64,000 nt of DNA from Nonomuraea roseoviolacea subsp. carminata (GTDB lineage: Bacteria; Actinomycetota; Actinomycetes; Streptosporangiales; Streptosporangiaceae), in contig NZ_JAMZEC010000001.1 in assembly GCF_024172185.1 (NCBI RefSeq), positions 5,972,001 to 6,036,000 on the forward strand, read 5' to 3'. The position numbers and the translations under genes are program-made. Numbering within the stretch: the stretch's first letter is position 1; each line of letters opens with the position of its first letter. A model generated the notes under the pieces. That model was not told the origin of the DNA. It was given only the letters and a program-made list of their open reading frames with translations, and searched no databases. Positions 33,209 to 42,097 of the stretch are shown one piece after another.

Positions 33209-34174
33209 TCAGACGGCGTCCGTGGGGATGCGGTCGAGCAGGGCGACGACGTGCTCGCTGACCCCGGCCAGCAGCGTCGCGGGCTCGATGGGCGCCTCCG
33301 CCACGGCCGCGAACAGCGACGGCAGCCCGGGCAGCGGGAACCCGTCGTCCTTCGAGGCCGCCGCGCCGATCGCGTTCTTGTCCAGGGCCGCACGGCTGCG
33401 CTCCCACGCCTCCAGCACCTCCTCGGGCGACGGCACGCCGAACCCGTGGCCGACCGGGGCCGCGTGGCGCAGCCGTACCAGCGGGGTGTCGGCGAACGCC
33501 AGCGCGGTGCGCGCCCGCACGGACAGGTTCGCGCGCGGCTCCGGCGGGATCCAGTGCATGGCCGTGCACGGGTTGCGGCACGTGGCCACGCACACGGCCA
33601 GCGCGCCGGCCACCTGGCTGTGCTGCCGGTCGAAGTACGCGCGCCAGCCCTCGGCGGGCTCGACCGAGACCCGCAGGGTCCGGTTGGTGGCCGACTGCTC
33701 GGACTTGGTGTGGTCGCAGTCGCGGTCGCCGATCACGCCGAAGCGGCTGCCCGGGGCGCTCAGCCCGTCGGGCCAGCGCGCCGGGTCGCCCGCGTGGCCG
33801 AGGTGGGGCTCGAAGGCCAGCAGCGGGAGGTACTCGCTGGCGATGTGCACGGCGGCGATCATCGGGCTCAGCTCGCGGCGCTGCCAGCGCACGGCGATGA
33901 CCTCCAGCAGCAGCCCGTACGCGGGACGCAGCGACTCCAGCGCGCCCCGCGGCTGCTCGCGCGGGGTCTGCGGCATGTGGCACGCCCGCGCCCGCCGCCG
34001 CAGCTCCGCCGGCACCGACCGCGCCTCGGCCGCGAAGTCCTCGGCGTCGAGGGAGAGCAGCCGGTGCCCGAACTCGCACACGTCCGCCACCTCGGCCGAC
34101 GGAGCGAGCGCGGCGAGATCGGCGAACGCGTGACGGCGGGCCAGGGTGACGAGCAGATCGTGCGTGGACTTCAC
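33209..34174 (-). CDS. Conserved-looking hypothetical protein with Cys/His motifs
   Basis: 321 residues, no signal peptide or membrane segment. Two possible metal-ligand clusters are seen, GDRDCDHTKSEQ near the middle and VATCRNPCTAMHW about 45 residues later. They lie between two helical regions. No family is recognised. GTG 34174. It converges with the DUF5130 gene and lies downstream of the kinase gene on the same strand, with 236 nt between them. A nucleic-acid- or metal-binding role is only a guess from the Cys/His spacing. Confidence 0.6.
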   Translation of the reverse strand: MKSTHDLLVTLARRHAFADLAALAPSAEVADVCEFGHRLLSLDAEDFAAEARSVPAELRRRARACHMPQTPREQPRGALESLRPAYGLLLEVIAVRWQRRELSPMIAAVHIASEYLPLLAFEPHLGHAGDPARWPDGLSAPGSRFGVIGDRDCDHTKSEQSATNRTLRVSVEPAEGWRAYFDRQHSQVAGALAVCVATCRNPCTAMHWIPPEPRANLSVRARTALAFADTPLVRLRHAAPVGHGFGVPSPEEVLEAWERSRAALDKNAIGAAASKDDGFPLPGLPSLFAAVAEAPIEPATLLAGVSEHVVALLDRIPTDAV

Positions 34175-34333
34175 CCGATCACCCTCTCACGCGCCGGACC
34201 GTTCCCCGGCAAAGCGGACGTCACCACCACGAACGTCTTGCCACGCCACCCGGCTGATGCCCGGACGCCCGCCGGCGCCGGCCGGGCGCGCACACCCCGC
34301 GTCAGTCGCACCGGCGCCCGGCCGGGACGCAGC

Positions 34334-34429
34334 CCACGGGCAGGGGGAAGGGAGCTCACGGGCAGGGAGCAGGAAGGTGCGGGAGCTCACAGGCAGAGGG
34401 AGGCGCGGGGTCAGGGGCAGGGGGAGCGG
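34334..34429. repeat. Degenerate repeats echoing the kinase gene end
   Basis: Four imperfect copies of TCACGGGCAGGGGGAG (about 34334, 34354, 34384 and 34409). The last contains the kinase stop codon (TCA on this strand, 34411-34413); the others lie downstream of it. Confidence 0.65.
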
Positions 34430-35694
34430 ACGCACTGGATGTCGCCCGGCTCGCGGGTCTGCGTCGGCTCCGGGGTCGGCTCCTGCGGGCCGGGCGTCGT
34501 CGGCTCCGCCGTGGGCTCCGGGTCGCGCGTGGTGGGCGTGGCCGTGGGAGCCGTCGTGGTGGGACTCGCCGTGGGCGTGGCCGCCGTCGGCGACACCGTG
34601 GGCGTGACGGAGGCGCGCGTGCCGCTCGGCCGCGGAACGGTGGTCGTCTTGGCCGGGGGCGCCGAGCGGCGGCGGGGCGCGGGCGGCTCGGCCGCGCTCG
34701 TCGTACGGGCGTGCGTGGCGGGCGCAGGCAGGACGGTGCCCGGGTCGGCGGCGCTCTCCTGACGCGTCCAGACGGACCCGGCGACGGCCACGGTGACCGT
34801 GACGGCCGCCGCCACCGACGCCAGCGCGCTCAGCAGCCCGCGACGGCGCCGCGACGAGGGCCGCGAGCCCGGCTCGGCCAGCGCGCGGCGCGCCGCGGCG
34901 GCCAGCTCGGCGGCCGACGGCCAGCGCATGTCGGGCGCCTTCGCCAGCGCCCGCTGCACCACCTGGCGCGGCCCCGCGGGCACCTCCGGCGGCAGCGCCG
35001 GGACGGGCGCGTGAAGGTGCTTGTAGATGATCTGCACGGGCGTGTCGCCCTCGTACGGCAGGCGCCCGGTCAGGCACTCGTACGCCACCACGCCCAGCGC
35101 GTAGACGTCGACCGCGGGCGTGACCTCGCTCGCGGTGGCCAGCTCGGGAGCGCAGTAGCCGGCCGAGCACAGCATCGCGCCGGTGGCGGTGAGCTGCCCG
35201 GCCGAGACGGAGTGCGCGATGCCGAAGTCGGTCAGCGCGACCCGCCCGTCGGGCCTGACCATGAGGTTGGCCGGCTTCACGTCGCGGTGGACGATGCCCT
35301 GCTCGTGGGCCGCGGCCAGGGCGTCGGCCACCTCGGCGACGAGCCGCATCGTCTCGGCCGCGGAGAGCGCCCTCGCGCGCAGGATCCGGTCGAGCGACTC
35401 GCCCTCGACGAACTCCATCACCAGGAAGCTGACCCGCCGCCCGGCGACCTCGCACGTGCCGTAGTCGTAGACGTCGACCACGCCCGGATGCCGCAGCGTG
35501 GCCATGGCGCGCGCCTCGTTCTGGAACCGGCGGGCGAACGCCGGGTTCTCGGCCAGCGCGGGCATCATCACCTTGACGGCGACGGTGCGGCCGAGAACCG
35601 TGTCGGCGGCACGCCAGACCTCGCCCATGCCGCCACCGCCGACGCGGTCGGCCAGCACGTAGCGGTCGTTGAGCGTGGTCCCGGAGCCGAGCAC
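34411..35694 (-). CDS. Transmembrane Ser/Thr protein kinase (PknA/B type)
   Basis: 427 residues. The kinase domain spans about 12-270, with a Gly-rich loop GGGGMGEVW, Lys41 in VAVKVMM, catalytic HRDVKPANLM and DFG. The activation segment ends CSAGYCAPE, where family members usually have GTxxYxxPE. A membrane helix lies at about 288-310, then an extracellular Thr/Pro-rich tail of about 115 residues ending in CVRSPCP, a possible disulfide. No PASTA domains are present. ATG 35694 begins the conserved fold. It is probably a sensor kinase whose input is the extracytoplasmic tail. Confidence 0.93.
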   Translation of the reverse strand: MLGSGTTLNDRYVLADRVGGGGMGEVWRAADTVLGRTVAVKVMMPALAENPAFARRFQNEARAMATLRHPGVVDVYDYGTCEVAGRRVSFLVMEFVEGESLDRILRARALSAAETMRLVAEVADALAAAHEQGIVHRDVKPANLMVRPDGRVALTDFGIAHSVSAGQLTATGAMLCSAGYCAPELATASEVTPAVDVYALGVVAYECLTGRLPYEGDTPVQIIYKHLHAPVPALPPEVPAGPRQVVQRALAKAPDMRWPSAAELAAAARRALAEPGSRPSSRRRRGLLSALASVAAAVTVTVAVAGSVWTRQESAADPGTVLPAPATHARTTSAAEPPAPRRRSAPPAKTTTVPRPSGTRASVTPTVSPTAATPTASPTTTAPTATPTTRDPEPTAEPTTPGPQEPTPEPTQTREPGDIQCVRSPCP

Positions 35695-35767
35695 GCCATC
35701 GAGGCTAACACCGGCAGGCCGATGACCTGGCCGGAATCCCCGACGGAGAACCGGCCCCGGGAAAGCC

Positions 35768-35803
35768 GAGGGGCCCCGGTGCGCGAACGCGCCGGGGCCC
35801 CTC
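35768..35803 (-). terminator. Hairpin terminator downstream of pepN
   Basis: Perfect 12-bp arms GAGGGGCCCCGG (35768-35779) and CCGGGGCCCCTC (35792-35803) with a further CGCG/CGCG pairing in the loop. It lies 40 nt past the pepN stop and before the kinase start. Confidence 0.75.
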
Positions 35804-35842
35804 CGGCAGCCGGGACGTCAGGAACCTGACGACCCGTCTCGA

Positions 35843-38407
35843 TCACTGGGCCGCGGACTCCGCGTCCTTGGCCCGGTTGCGGAGGGCGCGGCTCACGCCG
35901 TCGGCGCCCTCCAGGATCAGGCGGCGCAGCGCCTGCGGCGGCTGGTGCTCGGCGAGGTAGCGCTCGGCCGCCTCCACCGTCTCCTGCTCGATGAGCAGCG
36001 CCGGGAAGCACCCCACCGCGAACGTCGACGCCTGGTCGAAGGTCCACTCCTTGTAGATCCGCCCGACCTCCGCGAAGTACTTGCCGCGGTACGCCTCCAG
36101 CAGCTCCACGTGGTTGGCGTCCTGGAAGCCGTTGATCGTGGTGCGGGCGATGTGGTTGGCCAGCTTGCCGCCCACGATCCGCTCCCACGCGGCCGCCTTC
36201 GCCTCGGCCGTCGGCACGGCGGCCCGGCACATCGCCGCCGAGCGCTCGCCGGTGGCCGTCGGGTCGCGGCGCAGCTCGGCCTCGATGTCGGCCTCGCCCA
36301 GCACGCCGCCCGACACCAGCGCGTGGACGAGGGTCCAGCGCAGGTCGGTGTCGACGGTCACGCCCTCGGGCACCGCAGAGCCGTCCAGGATGCCGCCGAC
36401 CAGCGCGAGGTCGCTCTCGGAGGTGGCCACCGGCGCGAACGCCTGCAGGAACGCGAGCTGCTGGTCCGAGCCGGGCTCGGCGCCCTCCAGCAGCGCGCGC
36501 AGCTCGGTGGCGAGCAGGGCCAGGCCCTCGGCCCGCCAGGCCGGGTCGGCGTACTGCTGCACGGCCAGCCGCGCCTGCCGCAGCACGGCCTGCAGGACCG
36601 TGATGTCCTTGACCGTGCCCACGCCCGACACCACGAGCCGCACGTAGTCGCGGGTGGACATCTCGCCGTCGCGCGTCATGTCCCACGCCGCCGACCAGCA
36701 CAGCGCGCGCGGCAGCGACTCGGTGAACCGGGCGATGCCGCCGTCGACCAGCGTGCGCAGCGACCGCTCGTCCAGGCGGATCTTGGCGTACGTCAGGTCG
36801 TCGTCGTTGATGAGCACCAGGTCGGGCTGCTCCTCGCCGACCAGGTCGGGGACGGCCGTGCGGGCGCCCACGACGTCGAGCTCGACCCGCTTGACCCGGG
36901 TGAGCGCGTCGCCGTCCCGCTTGTACAGGCCGATCGCGACGCGGTGCGAGCGCAGCGTCGGGTAGTCGGCCGGGGCCTCCTGGAGCACCTCGAAGCTGTC
37001 GTAGCGGCCGTCCTCGGTGAGCGTGAAGGAGGGGCGCAGGGTGTTGACCCACGCCGTCTCCAGCCACTCCTTCGACCAGGACGACAGGTCGCGGCCGGAG
37101 GTCCGCTCCAGGGCGTTGAGCAGGTCCTTCAGCTCGGTGTTGCCCCAGGCGTGCTCGTTGAAGTAGTCACGCACGCCGGCCAGGAAGTTGTCCAGCCCGA
37201 CGTAGGCGACGAGCTGCTTGAGCACCGAGGCGCCCTTGGCGTACGTGATGCCGTCGAAGTTGACCTCGACCGCCTGCATGTCGGGGATGTCGGCGGAGAT
37301 GGGGTGGGTGGACGGGAGCTGGTCCTGGCGGTAGGCCCAGGACTTCTCCACGTTCGCGAACGTCGTCCACGCGCCCTTGCCCCAGCGGGTCGCCTCGGCC
37401 TGCGCGAGCACCGACATGTACGTGGCGAACGACTCGTTCAGCCACAGGTCGTCCCACCAGCGCATGGTGACGAGGTCGCCGAACCACATGTGCGCCATCT
37501 CGTGCAGGATCGTCTCGGCGCGCCGCTCGACCACCGCGTCGGTGACCCGGGAGCGGAAGACGTAGTCCTCGAGGAAGGTGACGCATCCGGCGTTCTCCAT
37601 CGCGCCGGCGTTGAACTCCGGCACGAAGAGCTGGTCGTACTTGCCGAACGGGTACCGGAAGCCGAACACCTTGTGGAAGAAGTCGAAGCCCTGCCGGGTG
37701 ACCTCCAGGATGTTGTCGGCGTCGAGGTGCTCGGCGAGCGAGGCGCGGCAGTAGACGCCGAGCGGGATGCCGTCGTGCTCGGAGGTCACCTTGTGGTACG
37801 GGCCGGCCACGAGCGCGGTGATGTACGTGGACATGACCGGCGTGGGCGGGAACTCCCACCGCTTGGCGGCCTGCACCGAGCCGTGCTCCTCCGCCAGCTC
37901 CTCCACGCCGGCGGCGGCGGCGTTGGAGACGACCTCCCAGTCGGCCGGGGCCAGCACGGTGAGCTGGAAGGTGGCCTTGAGGTCGGGCTGGTCGAAGCAC
38001 GCGTACATGCGATGCGCGTCGGCGGTCTCGAACTGGCTGTGCAGGTAGACCTTCTGGTCGACCGGGTCGACGAAGCGGTGCAGCCCCTCGCCGGTGCGCA
38101 TGTAGGCGCAGTCGGCGTCGACGCGCAGCTCGTTGGAGGCGGCCAGGGCGGGCAGCGGGAAGCGGCCCTTCTCGGCGTCGTAGGCCGAGACGTCGAGGTC
38201 CTCGCCGTTGAGGGTGACGCGGCGGACCCGGGCGCCGTGCAGGTCGATGAAGGTGGAGGCGCCGGGTTGCGTGCCGGTGAAACGGACGGTGGTGATGCTC
38301 TCGAACCGCTCGTCCCCCTCGGTCAGGTCGAGGGCGACCTCGTATGACTCGACATTCAGCAGCCGGGCGCGCTCGCGAGCCTCGTCCCGAGTCAGGTTGC
38401 CTGCCAA
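35843..38407 (-). CDS. pepN: Aminopeptidase N (M1)
   Basis: 854 residues. M1 hallmarks are GAMEN (substrate N-terminus binding) in EFNAGAMENAGCVTF, and zinc HExxH-18-E as HEMAHMWFGD plus NESFA, with the catalytic Tyr further on. The C-terminal ERAP1-like domain is present. It trims N-terminal residues from peptides in the cytoplasm. The start is TTG 38407, with AAGGAG 8 nt upstream; reading further out would place the ribosome site inside the gene. It is divergent from the Rv2466c-like gene, as in mycobacteria (Rv2467/Rv2466c). Confidence 0.95.
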   Translation of the reverse strand: MAGNLTRDEARERARLLNVESYEVALDLTEGDERFESITTVRFTGTQPGASTFIDLHGARVRRVTLNGEDLDVSAYDAEKGRFPLPALAASNELRVDADCAYMRTGEGLHRFVDPVDQKVYLHSQFETADAHRMYACFDQPDLKATFQLTVLAPADWEVVSNAAAAGVEELAEEHGSVQAAKRWEFPPTPVMSTYITALVAGPYHKVTSEHDGIPLGVYCRASLAEHLDADNILEVTRQGFDFFHKVFGFRYPFGKYDQLFVPEFNAGAMENAGCVTFLEDYVFRSRVTDAVVERRAETILHEMAHMWFGDLVTMRWWDDLWLNESFATYMSVLAQAEATRWGKGAWTTFANVEKSWAYRQDQLPSTHPISADIPDMQAVEVNFDGITYAKGASVLKQLVAYVGLDNFLAGVRDYFNEHAWGNTELKDLLNALERTSGRDLSSWSKEWLETAWVNTLRPSFTLTEDGRYDSFEVLQEAPADYPTLRSHRVAIGLYKRDGDALTRVKRVELDVVGARTAVPDLVGEEQPDLVLINDDDLTYAKIRLDERSLRTLVDGGIARFTESLPRALCWSAAWDMTRDGEMSTRDYVRLVVSGVGTVKDITVLQAVLRQARLAVQQYADPAWRAEGLALLATELRALLEGAEPGSDQQLAFLQAFAPVATSESDLALVGGILDGSAVPEGVTVDTDLRWTLVHALVSGGVLGEADIEAELRRDPTATGERSAAMCRAAVPTAEAKAAAWERIVGGKLANHIARTTINGFQDANHVELLEAYRGKYFAEVGRIYKEWTFDQASTFAVGCFPALLIEQETVEAAERYLAEHQPPQALRRLILEGADGVSRALRNRAKDAESAAQ

Positions 38408-38494
38408 GTTGTACTCCTTTTCACCACTCCGTCGGGGTTGTCGGTATCCTGTCACGTTGGAATAGGCGCCGACGCACCCAGGTTATGGCCCCAC

Positions 38495-39115
38495 ATGACT
38501 ACCAGGACTCCTGTCGATCTGTGGTTCGATCCCTCCTGTCCGTTCGCGTGGGCCACGTCCCGCTGGCTGATCGAGGTCGAGAACGTCCGCTCGATCGAGC
38601 CGCGCTGGCGTCTCATGAGCCTGAAGCTGCTCAACCAGGACAAGGACGTCCCCCAGGACTACAAGGACCGCTCGGTCCGCGCCATGGGGCTCGTCCGCGT
38701 GATCGCCGCCGCCCAGCAGAAGTACGGCGACCACGTGACCGGCACGCTCTACACCGAGATGGGCACCCGGCTGCACAACGAGGGCCGCTCGAAGCAGCCC
38801 GACCCCTACCGTGCGATCGCCGAGGAGTCGCTGGTGGCCGCCGGCCTCGACCCCGAGCTGGTCTCCGCCATGGAGTCCGAGGAGTACGACGAGGCCATCG
38901 CCGCCTCGCACGACGAGGGCATCGGCCTGGTCGGCGACGACGTCGGCACCCCGATCATCCGCGTCGGCTCCAACGCCTTCTTCGGCCCCGTCATCACCCG
39001 GATCCCGCGCGGCGAGGAGGCGGGCCGGCTGTGGGACGGCGTGCTCCTGGTGACCGCGTTCGAGGACTTCTTCGAACTCAAGCGCACGCGGACGCGTTCG
39101 CCGCGCTTCGACTGA
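38495..39115 (+). CDS. DsbA-fold, Rv2466c-type mycothiol-dependent nitroreductase family
   Basis: 206 residues of thioredoxin/DsbA fold: TPVDLWFDPSCPFAWATSRW, MSLKLLNQDKD and the C-terminal GTPIIRVGSNAFFGPVITRI cis-Pro region. In Mycobacterium tuberculosis Rv2466c the active site is CPWC; here it reads CPFA, so only Cys15 remains and a monothiol mycothiol mechanism is implied. It sits beside pepN, exactly as in mycobacteria. ATG 38495. Confidence 0.87.
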   Translation: MTTRTPVDLWFDPSCPFAWATSRWLIEVENVRSIEPRWRLMSLKLLNQDKDVPQDYKDRSVRAMGLVRVIAAAQQKYGDHVTGTLYTEMGTRLHNEGRSKQPDPYRAIAEESLVAAGLDPELVSAMESEEYDEAIAASHDEGIGLVGDDVGTPIIRVGSNAFFGPVITRIPRGEEAGRLWDGVLLVTAFEDFFELKRTRTRSPRFD

Positions 39116-39269
39116 GTCCCTCCACCGGCCCGAGTCAATTCCGGTCAGGTCGTCAAGGGGTGCCCGGGGCGGTTTTCTTACCTCCCGGGCACAAGTTCGT
39201 ACGCTTCTGACGGGCTGCTTTCATCCGCGCGGCCTCGCCATGGCCGTGCGGGCGCGCGACCATGGGGCC

Positions 39270-40673
39270 ATGCGCAAGCTTTACATCGGCGGCGCCTGGA
39301 CCGCGTCGGTCTCGGGCGAGGCGATCGACGTCGTCAACCCCGCCACGGAGGAGATCATCGACCGGGTGCCCGCGGGCGCGCCCGCCGACGTCGAGGCCGC
39401 CGTCAGGGCGGCGCGCGGGGCCTTCCCCGCATGGTCGGCCGCCGGCCCCGAGGACCGCGCCAAGGTCCTCGCCGCCGCGGCCGAACTGCTCGAACGGCGC
39501 TCCGCGGACGTCGCGGAGACCATCGCGACCGACATGGGCGCCCCGCTGCGCTTCGCGCTCAAGGTGCAGACGCTGATGCCCGCCGGGGTGCTCGCCTCCT
39601 ACGCCCGGATGGCCGCGAGCCACCCGCGCGAGTCGCGCGTCGGCAACTCCCTGGTGCTCAGAGAGCCGGTCGGGGTCGTCGCCGCGATCACCCCGTGGAA
39701 CTATCCGCTGCACCAGGTCATCTGCAAGGTCGCCCCGGCGCTCGCGGCGGGCTGCACGGTCGTGCTCAAGCCGAGCGAGGTGGCGCCGCTGGCCGCGTAC
39801 GCGCTGGCCGAGATCCTCGACGAGGTCGGCCTGCCGCCCGGGGTGTTCAATCTGGTGAGCGGGCGCGGCCAGGTCGTGGGTGAGGCCCTGGCGGCGCATC
39901 CCGAGGTGGACATGGTCTCGTTCACCGGCTCGACCGCCGCGGGCCGCCGGGTCGCCGCCCTCGCCGCCGAGGGCGTCAAGCGCGTCGCGCTGGAGCTGGG
40001 CGGCAAGTCGGCCAACATCATCCTGCCCGACGCCGACCTGACCAAGGCCGTCACCGCGGGCGTGGCCAACTGCTTCATCAACTCCGGCCAGACCTGCACC
40101 GCCTGGACCCGCATGATCGTCCACCGCGACCAGTACGACGAGGCGGTCGGGCTGGCCGTCGAGGAGGCCCGCACGTACACGGTCGGCGACCCCTTCGACG
40201 ACGCCACGCGCCTCGGCCCGCTCGTCTCGGCCGTCCAGCGCGACCGCGTCGTCCGCTACATCAACCGCGGCCAGGAGGAGGGCGCCCGGCTGGTCGCGGG
40301 CGGCACCGAGCGGCCCCTGCCCCGCGGCTACTACGTCGAGCCGACCGTCTTCGCCGGGGTCGAGCCGGGCATGGCCATCGAGCAGGAGGAGATCTTCGGC
40401 CCGGTGCTGTCCATCATCCCGTACACCACCGAGGACCAGGCCGTCCGCATCGCCGACGGCACCCGCTACGGCCTGTCGGGCGCGGTGTGGGCGGGCACGG
40501 AGGAGCGCGCCGTCGCCGTGGCCCGCCGCCTGCGCACGGGGCAGGTCACGGTCAACGGCGGCCGGTTCAACCCCTCGGCCCCGTTCGGCGGCTACAAGCA
40601 GTCCGGCCTCGGCCGTGAGCTGGGCGAGGCCGGACTCGCGGAGTACTTCGAGCTCAAGAGCCTGCAGCTCTGA
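39270..40673 (+). CDS. NAD(P)-dependent aldehyde dehydrogenase
   Basis: 467 residues of the ALDH superfamily. Catalytic Cys is in FINSGQTCTAWTR and the general-base Glu in VALELGGKSANI. The TPWNYPLHQ and GFTGST-like (SFTGSTAAGRR) cofactor-binding segments are present, as is EIFGPVLSI. It oxidises an unidentified aldehyde to the acid. ATG 39270 fits the conserved N-terminus (MRKLYIGGAW). It is convergent with the SDR gene. Its last codons are repeated after the stop. Confidence 0.92.
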   Translation: MRKLYIGGAWTASVSGEAIDVVNPATEEIIDRVPAGAPADVEAAVRAARGAFPAWSAAGPEDRAKVLAAAAELLERRSADVAETIATDMGAPLRFALKVQTLMPAGVLASYARMAASHPRESRVGNSLVLREPVGVVAAITPWNYPLHQVICKVAPALAAGCTVVLKPSEVAPLAAYALAEILDEVGLPPGVFNLVSGRGQVVGEALAAHPEVDMVSFTGSTAAGRRVAALAAEGVKRVALELGGKSANIILPDADLTKAVTAGVANCFINSGQTCTAWTRMIVHRDQYDEAVGLAVEEARTYTVGDPFDDATRLGPLVSAVQRDRVVRYINRGQEEGARLVAGGTERPLPRGYYVEPTVFAGVEPGMAIEQEEIFGPVLSIIPYTTEDQAVRIADGTRYGLSGAVWAGTEERAVAVARRLRTGQVTVNGGRFNPSAPFGGYKQSGLGRELGEAGLAEYFELKSLQL

Positions 40674-40757
40674 CGCCTGCGGCTCTGACCCGCCTGCGGC
40701 TCTGACGCGCCCGCCGCTCCGACGCCTGCGGCTCTGGCCCGCCCGGGGCTCTGGCCC
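40660..40757 (+). repeat. Six 15-17-bp tandem repeats starting inside the ALDH gene end
   Basis: Units GCCTGCAGCTCTGAC (40660-40674, containing the final Leu-Gln-Leu codons and TGA), then GCCTGCGGCTCTGACCC, GCCTGCGGCTCTGACGC, GCCCGCCGCTCCGAC, GCCTGCGGCTCTGGCCC and GCCCGGGGCTCTGGCCC, ending at 40757. Divergence rises with distance from the gene. Confidence 0.88.
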
Positions 40758-40768
40758 GCCCGCGCGGG

Positions 40769-41497
40769 TCAGAGCATCAGGCCGCCGGTGGCCAGGAGGT
40801 TCTGCCCGGTGATCCAGCCACCGTCCGGCCCCGCCAGGAACGCGACCACCGAGGCGATGTCGTCCGGACGGCCCAGCCGGCCCAGGGCCGTGAGCGTCGT
40901 CGCCCGCGACAGCGCCTCCGGCGCGTTGCCGGCCCGCAGCAGGTCCGTGTCCGTGGCGCCGGGCGAGACGGTGTTGGCCGTGATGCCGCGCGGGCCCAGC
41001 TCGCGTGCCGCCACCTTGGCGAACTGCTCGACCGCCGCCTTGCTGGCCGCGTACAGGCCGACGCCCGGCGCGGCCATCGCGGTGTTGAGGGTGGAGATGT
41101 TGATGATCCGGCCGCCGTCGCGCATGACGCGGGCGGCCCACTGGACGGCCAGGAACGTGGCGCGGGTGTTGACGGCGAACACCCGCTCGTACGTCTCGTC
41201 CGTCACCTCCGCGATCAGCCCCTGGCCGGTCTCGGCCGCGTTGTTGACGACGACGTCCACGCCGGGCAGCAGCTTCTCCGCCTCGGCGAACAGCCTCTCC
41301 AGGTCGTCGCGGCTGCCCTGGTCGGCCTGGACGGCGTGCGCCCCGGTCCGCTCGGCGACCAGCGCCGCCGCCTCCGCGTTGCTGTGATAGCTGAAGACCA
41401 CCTCGGCGCCGTCGGCGCGCAGCCGCTCGACGATCGCCCTGCCGATGCCCCGGGACCCGCCCGTGACCAGTGCGCCTTTTCCGGAAAGCTGGCTCAT
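40769..41497 (-). CDS. Short-chain dehydrogenase/reductase
   Basis: 242 residues of the classical SDR family: nucleotide loop TGGSRGIGRA (GxxxGxG), NNAAE, catalytic Ser-Tyr-Lys as NIST...YAASKAAVEQF, and a C-terminal GGWITGQNLLATGG. It uses NAD(P)H on an unknown carbonyl or alcohol. ATG 41497. It begins 9 nt after the def stop, so the two form an operon, although no functional link is obvious. Confidence 0.92.
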   Translation of the reverse strand: MSQLSGKGALVTGGSRGIGRAIVERLRADGAEVVFSYHSNAEAAALVAERTGAHAVQADQGSRDDLERLFAEAEKLLPGVDVVVNNAAETGQGLIAEVTDETYERVFAVNTRATFLAVQWAARVMRDGGRIINISTLNTAMAAPGVGLYAASKAAVEQFAKVAARELGPRGITANTVSPGATDTDLLRAGNAPEALSRATTLTALGRLGRPDDIASVVAFLAGPDGGWITGQNLLATGGLML

Positions 41498-41506
41498 GCC
41501 GCCAAT

Positions 41507-41992
41507 CTATGCCTTCAGCATGATCTTGCGGGCTTCGTCCCGGGGCAGCCGGTCGACGTACAGCCTGCCGTCGAGGTGGTCGGTCTCGTGCTGGAAGCAG
41601 CGGGCCAGCGAGCCCCGGGCCTTGACCCGCACCGGGCGGCCGAGCCGGTCGAGCCCCTCGACCGTGACCCCGGCGGCCCGGGCGACCGGCGCGTAGATCG
41701 GCTTGCCGCTGCGCCGGTCGGGCACCGACAGGCAGCCCTCCTGGTCGAGGATCTCCTCGGAGTCGTCCACGGTCAGCACGGGGTTGATCACGTGACCCTT
41801 GCGGCCGCTGATGTCGTAGACGAACAGCCGCCGCGACACGCCGATCTGCGGGCCGGCCAGGCCGACGCCGTCCACCGCGTACATCGCCTGGAACATCTCG
41901 TCGATCAGGCGGCGCAGCTCCTTGTCGAAGCCCTCGACGGGCTCGGCGGGCGTACGCAGGACCGGATCGCCGATCGCGCGGATCTCACGCAT
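41507..41992 (-). CDS. def: Peptide deformylase
   Basis: 161 residues with the three deformylase motifs: GVGLAGPQIGV, EGCLSVPD (metal Cys) and QHETDHLDG (HExxH metal site). It removes the formyl group from nascent protein N-termini at the ribosome. ATG 41992. It heads a two-gene unit with the SDR. Actinobacteria commonly keep two def copies, and fmt is not beside this one, so it may be the secondary enzyme. Confidence 0.95.
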   Translation of the reverse strand: MREIRAIGDPVLRTPAEPVEGFDKELRRLIDEMFQAMYAVDGVGLAGPQIGVSRRLFVYDISGRKGHVINPVLTVDDSEEILDQEGCLSVPDRRSGKPIYAPVARAAGVTVEGLDRLGRPVRVKARGSLARCFQHETDHLDGRLYVDRLPRDEARKIMLKA

Positions 41993-42097
41993 GGACGCTC
42001 AACTTCCGTAAGGGGCGGTCATGGTTGGCAGTCCTTACTGTAGCGAGTGGCCGCGCCACCCACATCTCCTCGCGGCGGCCTGTGGAAGACTGGTCGC

